Part shown: one piece after another, positions 59,482 to 64,000 of the stretch
Layout: each line of letters opens with the position of its first letter
How positions within the stretch are numbered: the stretch's first letter is position 1
NCBI RefSeq assembly: GCF_009831625.1
Contig: NZ_WUUS01000004.1
Coordinates: 263,743 to 327,742 of the forward strand
DNA length: 64,000 nucleotides
From: Halobaculum saliterrae
GTDB lineage: Archaea > Halobacteriota > Halobacteria > Halobacteriales > Haloferacaceae
Direction: 5' to 3'
Translations under genes and position numbers: made by a program
The notes under the pieces: generated by a model
The model's database searches: none
Seen by the model: only the letters and a program-made list of their open reading frames with translations
Told to the model about the DNA's origin: nothing

Positions 59482-61719
59482 CTACCGGCCGAACAGCCGG
59501 TCGAGGATACCGCGTTCGCTGGGTCGCTCGGCCAGGAGCACCGACGCGTCGACCTCGTCCACCACGTCGAGCGCGAGCGCACCCGAGACCAGGCGCGAGA
59601 GCATCCCGCGCTCGGTGGCGCCGATGACGACCAGCGAACAGTCCTCGCTCTGGCGTCGGATCGACTCCTCGACGTCGCCGGACTCGACGACCCGCTCGGC
59701 GTCGCCGAGGCCGTGTTCGTCGGCCCAGGTCTCGAGGAACGCCTCGCCCTCGTCGACGTCGTCGTTGACGTGGAGCAGCCGGATCTCCGAGCCGTACGCG
59801 TCCCGCATGTAGCCCGCGACCTCCGCGGACAGGTCCGAGTCCGGGCCGCCCGCGGTCGGGACGAGCACGCGCTCGGGGTCGAAGTCGCGGTCCTTGAGGA
59901 CGAGGAAGTCACACGGGAGGTTCCGCGTGAGCTCGTCGACGCGTCCTTCGACGCGGCCGGGGGAGCCGTGGCCCTCCGGTCCCCAGCCCATCACGACGAG
60001 GTCGGCGTCGTGGGTGCGGGCGGCGTCGAACACCTCCTCGAACGAGCGGTGGGAGACGATGGTGCTCGTCTCGACCGGGACGCCGAGCTCCTCGGCGTCG
60101 AGGCGCGCACGTTCGAGGAGTTCGTCGCTCCCCTCGTCGAACTTCCGGACGTTGTCCGCTGCGTACTCAAGCGAGGTCTGGTCGGGGACCGAGACGATGT
60201 GGACAGCGTCGACGGTTCCGCCGCGCTGGCGGGCGATCCGCGCGGCGAGTTCGATGAGCGTTCCCTCGGTAGCGGGGTTCGCCAGCGGCACCATCACGCG
60301 GAACTCCCCGCCGTCGGGGGCGACCGCGTCCGCCGCGTCGACGGCGGCGTCCGGCATGGTCTCGGGCTTCGAGCGGATGTAGTCCGCGAGCGCGCCCTCG
60401 CTGGTCGTTCGCGAGCGGGCGTACCCGAAGTACCACACCAGCGCGAACGCGACGAACGCGCCGCCGATGAGCACCACCGTCGGCTCGATGAAGACGATGA
60501 GGGCGAGCGAGACGATCGCGCCAAGGATCGGCACGGCCGGGTAGAGGGGCACGGTGTAGCTCGGATCGTACCCCTCGACGTTCGCCTCGCGGAACACGAT
60601 CAGCGCGACGTTGAGCAGCGCGTAGATGACGAGGTGGAGCACCGATCCGAGCGTCGCGAGCGTGTTCACGTCCGCGAGGACGATGAACAGGAGGATGAGC
60701 GCGCCCGTGACGGCGATCGAGCGGTACGGCGTCCCGAACCGCGGGTGGATCTCGTTGAGCTCCGGGGAGACGAGGCGATCCCGGCCCATCGCGAAGTTGA
60801 TCCGCGAGGACGCGAGGATCGAGGCGTTCGCGCTGGAGGCGGTCGCCAGCAGCCCGCCGATCAGCATCGCGATCGCCCCCGCGGGCCCGAGGACGATCCG
60901 CGCCACCTCGACGACCGCGATCTGTCCGTCCGGGATGGCCGCGATGAACCCCTGCTCCACGGCCGCGCTCATCACGATGAGGACGAGCGCGTAGATGACG
61001 GTCACGATGACGACCGAGCCGATGACGGCCCGCGGGAGGTTCCTCCCCGGGTCTTTGATCTCCTCCGCGACGGAGGTGATCTGGACGAACCCGAGGTAGG
61101 AGACGAAGATGAGCCCGGTCGTCGTGAGCATCGGCCCGAAGCCGGTCCCCTCCGCGATGTTCGCCGGGTCCGCGCGGAGCGTGCCCGCGATCGTGAACAC
61201 CGTGAGGATGAGGACCAGAAGCACGACGATCACGTTCTGGAGGCGCCCGGTCTCCTTGGCGCCGGCGTAGTTGATGAGGACGAACAGCGCCGCTCCCGCG
61301 AGCGCGACCGCCTTCACGCCGACGGGGATCGCGATCCCGACGAACGGGACGGCGATCGACCCGCCGGAGATGTTGACGACGTACTCGCCGAACCCGACCA
61401 TGTAGAACGCCGAGGCGAACGCGAGCCCCATCCAGTTGGCCCAGCCGGCGACGGAGCCGAACATCGGGCCGAGCGCCTGGTTCACGTAGTAGTAGGCGCC
61501 CCCCGACACCGGCATCGCCGTCCCGAGCTCCGAGGCCGAGAAGGCCGTCAGGATCGCGATGGCGCCGCCGAGCACGAACGAGATCACGGCGAACGAGCCA
61601 GCCTCGCTGATCGCCACGCCCGGGAGGACGAAGATCCCCGCGCCGATCATGGTCCCGACGCCGATGGTCAGCGCCGCGAGCGGGCCCAGGTCCTTCGCGA
61701 GCTCCTCGTCGCCGCTCAT
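59482..61719 (-). CDS. APC-family amino acid permease fused to two USP domains
   Basis: 745 residues. Residues 1-435 hold about 12 transmembrane helices of the APC superfamily (LAALTIGVGTMIGAGIFVLPGVAI, SGGAYYYVNQALGPMFGSVAGW, SAVAEEIKDPGR-like TSVAEEIKDPGRNLPRAVIGS). Two universal stress domains follow: EFRVMVPLANPATEGTLIELAARIA... (about 445-590) and RVLVPTAGGPDSDLS...SLVVIGATERGMLSRLVSGALALDVVDEVDASVLL (about 595-740). The USP halves may sense nucleotides and control transport. ATGA overlap with the upstream UspA gene couples translation. Confidence 0.9.
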   Translation of the reverse strand: MSGDEELAKDLGPLAALTIGVGTMIGAGIFVLPGVAISEAGSFAVISFVLGGAIAILTAFSASELGTAMPVSGGAYYYVNQALGPMFGSVAGWANWMGLAFASAFYMVGFGEYVVNISGGSIAVPFVGIAIPVGVKAVALAGAALFVLINYAGAKETGRLQNVIVVLLVLILTVFTIAGTLRADPANIAEGTGFGPMLTTTGLIFVSYLGFVQITSVAEEIKDPGRNLPRAVIGSVVIVTVIYALVLIVMSAAVEQGFIAAIPDGQIAVVEVARIVLGPAGAIAMLIGGLLATASSANASILASSRINFAMGRDRLVSPELNEIHPRFGTPYRSIAVTGALILLFIVLADVNTLATLGSVLHLVIYALLNVALIVFREANVEGYDPSYTVPLYPAVPILGAIVSLALIVFIEPTVVLIGGAFVAFALVWYFGYARSRTTSEGALADYIRSKPETMPDAAVDAADAVAPDGGEFRVMVPLANPATEGTLIELAARIARQRGGTVDAVHIVSVPDQTSLEYAADNVRKFDEGSDELLERARLDAEELGVPVETSTIVSHRSFEEVFDAARTHDADLVVMGWGPEGHGSPGRVEGRVDELTRNLPCDFLVLKDRDFDPERVLVPTAGGPDSDLSAEVAGYMRDAYGSEIRLLHVNDDVDEGEAFLETWADEHGLGDAERVVESGDVEESIRRQSEDCSLVVIGATERGMLSRLVSGALALDVVDEVDASVLLAERPSERGILDRLFGR

Positions 61720-62162
61720 TCGTCCACCGGCGACCCGTCGTCGTCGGTCGGTCGCGGCAGGCTCACCACGGGACGGTCGGCGTCCGTCACCAGTCGCAGC
61801 GAGACGTCGCCGGTGAGCATCCGGACGAAGCGGCCGCCGTCGCGCGGCGTGAACGCGATCGCCGTCGCGTCCACGTCGCCGGCCACCGACAGGATGCCGT
61901 CGAGGATGTCGGTGGCGTAGACGATCTCGCGGTCGACGGTCACGTCCGGCAGCGCGGCGTCGAAGGTGTCGAACGCCTCGCGGGCGGCCTCCTCGCGCTG
62001 GTCGACGCCCGCCTTGTCCGGGGCGCCGCCGGCCTTCTCGACGACGTACACGAGCGTCGCCTCGCCCATCTCGGCGCCGTGGGCGGCGATGGCGGCGGCC
62101 GTCGCGGCCGCGTCGTCCTCCGAGGCGACGGGGACGACGACCCGCGAGAGCAGGTCGCTCAC
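61716..62162 (-). CDS. Universal stress protein (UspA) family
   Basis: 148 residues, GTG start (VSDLLSRVVVPVASEDDAAATAAAIAAHG). USP fold with IVYATDILDGILSVAGDVDATAIAFTPRDGGRFVRMLTGDVSLRLVTDADRPVVSLP; the ATP signature is altered (FTPRDGGRF... lacks the G-x2-G loop), so it may not bind ATP. It precedes the APC-USP fusion in an operon and is itself preceded by a 35-residue ORF, with both junctions overlapping by a few bases (GTGA and ATGA). Confidence 0.87.
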   Translation of the reverse strand: MSDLLSRVVVPVASEDDAAATAAAIAAHGAEMGEATLVYVVEKAGGAPDKAGVDQREEAAREAFDTFDAALPDVTVDREIVYATDILDGILSVAGDVDATAIAFTPRDGGRFVRMLTGDVSLRLVTDADRPVVSLPRPTDDDGSPVDE

Positions 62163-62266
62163 CGGCCGGTCCCTCCGTGCGTTGCGTCGAGTCCAACGAG
62201 GACGCGGTCGCCTCCGCCGATCCGTCGAGGCGGGCCGTTCGCGCCGCTGGTGCGTGTGTCTCTCAT
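62159..62266 (-). CDS. Possible 35-residue leader ORF with a USP-like strand
   Basis: ATG at 62266, 35 residues, stop overlapping the UspA GTG (GTGA at 62159-62162). The second half, GGGDRVLVGLDATHGGTGR, resembles the first strand and loop of USP domains. A GTAAAC element (62292-62297) lies about 27 nt before the ATG, as expected for a leaderless start, so the ORF would be the 5' cistron of the UspA/APC operon. It is small and lacks independent support, hence modest confidence; a remnant of a truncated USP gene is an alternative. Confidence 0.42.
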   Translation of the reverse strand: MRDTRTSGANGPPRRIGGGDRVLVGLDATHGGTGR

Positions 62267-62291
62267 GTCCCCTCGATCGACCCCGATCGGC

Positions 62292-62297
62292 GTAAAC
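62292..62297 (-). promoter_or_regulatory. TATA-like element of the UspA/APC operon
   Basis: GTTTAC on the minus strand, centred about 27 nt before the 62266 ATG. It is the only promoter-like element in the upstream interval. Confidence 0.45.
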
Positions 62298-62424
62298 GCT
62301 TCCATGGGGGTTGTGGGAACAGCTTTATCGCGCGGCAGGAACGGAGCGAGCGATCCGGGGCGGTGGAGGGCGGTTCCGACTCTCGGGTCGGTCGCTCCGT
62401 GGATCGCCTCGTGACCGACTCGCG

Positions 62425-62619
62425 CTATCTGACGTCCTCGATCGACACGGCCGTGTCGGTGTCGACCGTGATCCACGTCGTCTCCAGGGTCTCCGGGTCG
62501 TAGACGGTCACGGAGCTCGGATCCGAGCCGTCGTCGAGGAGGTACCGAAGCCCGAACTCGGGGAGGTCGTCGAGGGTGTCCGACTCCCGGAGCTGCGGCA
62601 GGTCGTCGCTCGCGTGCAT
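62425..62619 (-). CDS. Small haloarchaeal protein, paralogue of the gene at 17196
   Basis: 64 residues (or 66 if the ATG at 62625 is used). The C-terminal half (VTVYDPETLETTWITVDTDTAVSIEDVR) parallels the 70-residue protein at 17196-17408. A TATATGAC sequence at 62642-62649 is centred about 25 nt before ATG 62619, favouring that start. Small acidic soluble protein of unknown function. Confidence 0.72.
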   Translation of the reverse strand: MHASDDLPQLRESDTLDDLPEFGLRYLLDDGSDPSSVTVYDPETLETTWITVDTDTAVSIEDVR

Positions 62620-62641
62620 ACACATGTCTCCCACGCTCAGG

Positions 62642-62646
62642 TATAT
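62642..62646 (-). promoter_or_regulatory. TATA box of the small protein gene at 62425
   Basis: TATAT about 25 nt before the ATG at 62619; decides between the two candidate starts. Confidence 0.5.
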
Positions 62647-62785
62647 GACAGTACGCTTCGAATTATCGCGTGTGAGACCGCGGGGTGTCGGAGGGATCGA
62701 CTCCCGACGCCGCGAGCGCCGCCGGGCGACGAAGGAGGACGATCCGTGCGGTGGACGCTTGTGGCCCCCGTTCCAACGGTGAGGC

Positions 62786-63832
62786 ATGCATCCCGCACGG
62801 GAACTCGCGGAGCTCCTCGGCGGCGCCGAGGAGCTCACGATCGTCTGCCACAACAACCCCGATCCGGACTGCCTCGCGAGCGCGTTCGCGCTGGGCCGGA
62901 TCGCGATGGCCGCCGGCATCGACGAACACCACATCCTGTACAGCGGCGAAATCTCCCACCAACAGAACCGAGCGTTCGTCAACCTCCTCGACATCGACCT
63001 CACCCCCTTCGAGCCCGCGGCCGTCAGGGACCGCCCCGAGGGGTCGCTGCTCGCGTTCGTCGACCACGCGGTTCCGGGGGCGAACAACCGTGTTCCGGAG
63101 GGAACGCCCGTCGACGTCGTGATCGATCACCATCCGAACGAGGCCATCGAGGCGGGGTTCGTCGACCACCGCGAGCACGTCGGCGCGACGGCGACGATCC
63201 TGACGGAGTACGTGCGGGAGCTGGACACCGAAATGGACGCCGACCTCGGGACGGCGCTCATGTTCGCGCTTCGTCGCGAGACGCTCGGGTTCCTTCGGGG
63301 GGCGACGCCGGCCGAGTACGACGCCGCGGGATGGCTCCACGGCCACGCGGACGGCGCACTGCTCCGGACGCTGTCGACGCCGTCGGTCACCGGGGCGACC
63401 GTCGACGCGATCGCGGAGGCGATCACGAACCGGACCGTGCGCGGCTCGGTGCTGATCTCCGGGATCGGACGGACGAGCGAGCGCGACGCGTTGCCGCAGG
63501 CGGCCGACTACCTCGCAACGCTGGAGGGCGTCGAGACCGCGATCGTGTTCGGCGTCGTCGACGACGGGATCCAGCTCTCCGCCCGGTCGACGGACTCGCG
63601 GATCCACATCGGCGACGTGCTCGACGGGGCGTTCGGGGACGTCGGGAGCGCCGGGGGACACCGCGAGATGGCCGGCGGGGAGGTGCCCCTCGGCGTCTTC
63701 GCCGACTTCACGACCGACGACGCGCAGCTGTTCGCGATCGTCGACCAGGTGATGAGCGCGCGGCTCGTCGCCGAGCTCAACCTCTCGACGGAGGCGGACA
63801 CGCGGGAACCTGTGAAGGACGAACCGAACTGA
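62786..63832 (+). CDS. DHH-family phosphoesterase
   Basis: 348 residues. DHH motifs: HNNPDPDCLASAFALG (motif I), LAFVDHAVPG (motif II), VVIDHHPN (DHH, motif III), and the DHHA1-type GSAGGHREMAGG near the C-terminus. This is the NrnA/GdpP-like branch, whose members hydrolyse short oligonucleotides, pAp or cyclic dinucleotides. No membrane, CBS or other sensor domain is attached. Single gene; the sequence runs out shortly downstream. Confidence 0.88.
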   Translation: MHPARELAELLGGAEELTIVCHNNPDPDCLASAFALGRIAMAAGIDEHHILYSGEISHQQNRAFVNLLDIDLTPFEPAAVRDRPEGSLLAFVDHAVPGANNRVPEGTPVDVVIDHHPNEAIEAGFVDHREHVGATATILTEYVRELDTEMDADLGTALMFALRRETLGFLRGATPAEYDAAGWLHGHADGALLRTLSTPSVTGATVDAIAEAITNRTVRGSVLISGIGRTSERDALPQAADYLATLEGVETAIVFGVVDDGIQLSARSTDSRIHIGDVLDGAFGDVGSAGGHREMAGGEVPLGVFADFTTDDAQLFAIVDQVMSARLVAELNLSTEADTREPVKDEPN

Positions 63833-64000
63833 GGGGGCAGTGCCGCCCGTGCCCGACAGGCTTGCTCCGGTCCGTGCATGTCCGGATGGACGGGGCGGCG
63901 GCGTCGACCGGGGGCGCCCCGTTCGCACGGTCGGCCGTCGGACGACCACCGCCGATATGTGCAAGGGGGGCCAAGCTGTCCCATGGCGCCATCACACGTG
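63833..64000. other. Terminal intergenic region, possible start of a next gene
   Basis: 168 bp with no complete gene. An ATG at 63983 (MAPSHV...) opens a frame to the right that runs off the window end; there is too little to identify it. Confidence 0.3.

Noticed and set aside
59425-61920. Long plus-strand frame of about 831 codons opposite the APC-USP gene
   Set aside because: It consists of Arg/Asp/His-rich antisense translation; the opposite strand encodes a clear transporter with USP domains.
1-64000. CRISPR array, tRNA, rRNA, IS element
   Set aside because: No regularly spaced repeats, no cloverleaf-like segment in the intergenic regions I inspected, and no transposase or integrase motifs.

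Overview
The window is a stretch of haloarchaeal chromosome. The evidence is the very high GC content, the strongly acidic proteome (Asp/Glu-rich tails on HerA, the HSP20 protein, the S9 peptidase and the YkgJ protein), the archaeal information-processing genes (TFB, PAN proteasomal ATPase, GatD, a HerA/NurA pair), the archaeal shikimate entry through ADH synthase and DHQ synthase II, a PGF-CTERM surface protein, and a C50 bacterioruberin carotenoid cluster. The style fits Haloferacales (Halorubrum/Halobaculum/Haloferax relatives); I cannot name a genus from sequence alone. I see no rRNA or tRNA gene, transposase, integrase, plasmid replication gene or CRISPR array. It reads as core chromosome with small lineage-specific genes between conserved ones.

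Layout. 0-4.2 kb: early shikimate pathway (ADH synthase, DHQ synthase II, AroD) with a HAD phosphatase and a zinc-ribbon membrane protein. 4.3-9.7 kb: transcription factor B, a BtuF-like solute-binding-fold protein, a small winged-helix regulator divergent from PAN, a DUF2240-type protein and a second HAD phosphatase. 9.9-15.7 kb: NurA and HerA, separated by two minus-strand genes, then a UspA protein and a CARDB-like exported protein. 15.7-22.3 kb: TRAM protein, YkgJ cysteine-cluster protein, MBL hydrolase coupled to a radical SAM protein, a DUF429 protein, a small zinc ribbon and HSP20. 22.3-28.7 kb: metabolic enzymes (DAO-type oxidoreductase coupled to creatininase, APH-fold kinase, luciferase-like protein, CoA pyrophosphatase, GT2 glycosyltransferase) plus a tandem pair of tiny membrane proteins.

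28.9-41.7 kb: DUF3311/sodium-solute symporter pair, an HFX_2341-type (CARF-like) regulator, an enolase-superfamily protein, two head-to-head DUF1405 membrane proteins, an ArsR-like regulator, gatD with a coupled acetyltransferase, three tandem small membrane proteins, adenylate kinase and the DUF106 membrane insertase-like protein. 42.5-47.4 kb: carotenoid cluster (CrtI/CrtD-type desaturase, LyeJ, CruF, convergent CrtB) with a CPxCG mini-protein. 47.5-57.1 kb: membrane-anchored sulfite-oxidase-fold enzyme, ZIP transporter with a double palindrome in front, PGF-CTERM protein, UspA, acetyltransferase, TIGR00300/ornithine cyclodeaminase family protein, alpha/beta hydrolase and an HTH/zinc-ribbon regulator. 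57.1-64 kb: S9 prolyl oligopeptidase, an APC-transporter/double-USP fusion coupled to a UspA gene and a possible 35-residue upstream ORF, a small protein, and a DHH phosphoesterase.

Most genes are single or in 2-3 gene operons with ATGA/GTGA stop-start overlaps. Many starts sit 25-28 nt downstream of a TATA-like element, as expected for leaderless haloarchaeal transcripts, and I used this to choose several starts. The strongest leads are the small-protein families (26.5-26.9, 38.5-39.4, 17.2/62.5 and 62.2 kb), the paired 9-bp palindromes in front of the ZIP transporter, and the CARF-like regulator that stands apart from any CRISPR locus.
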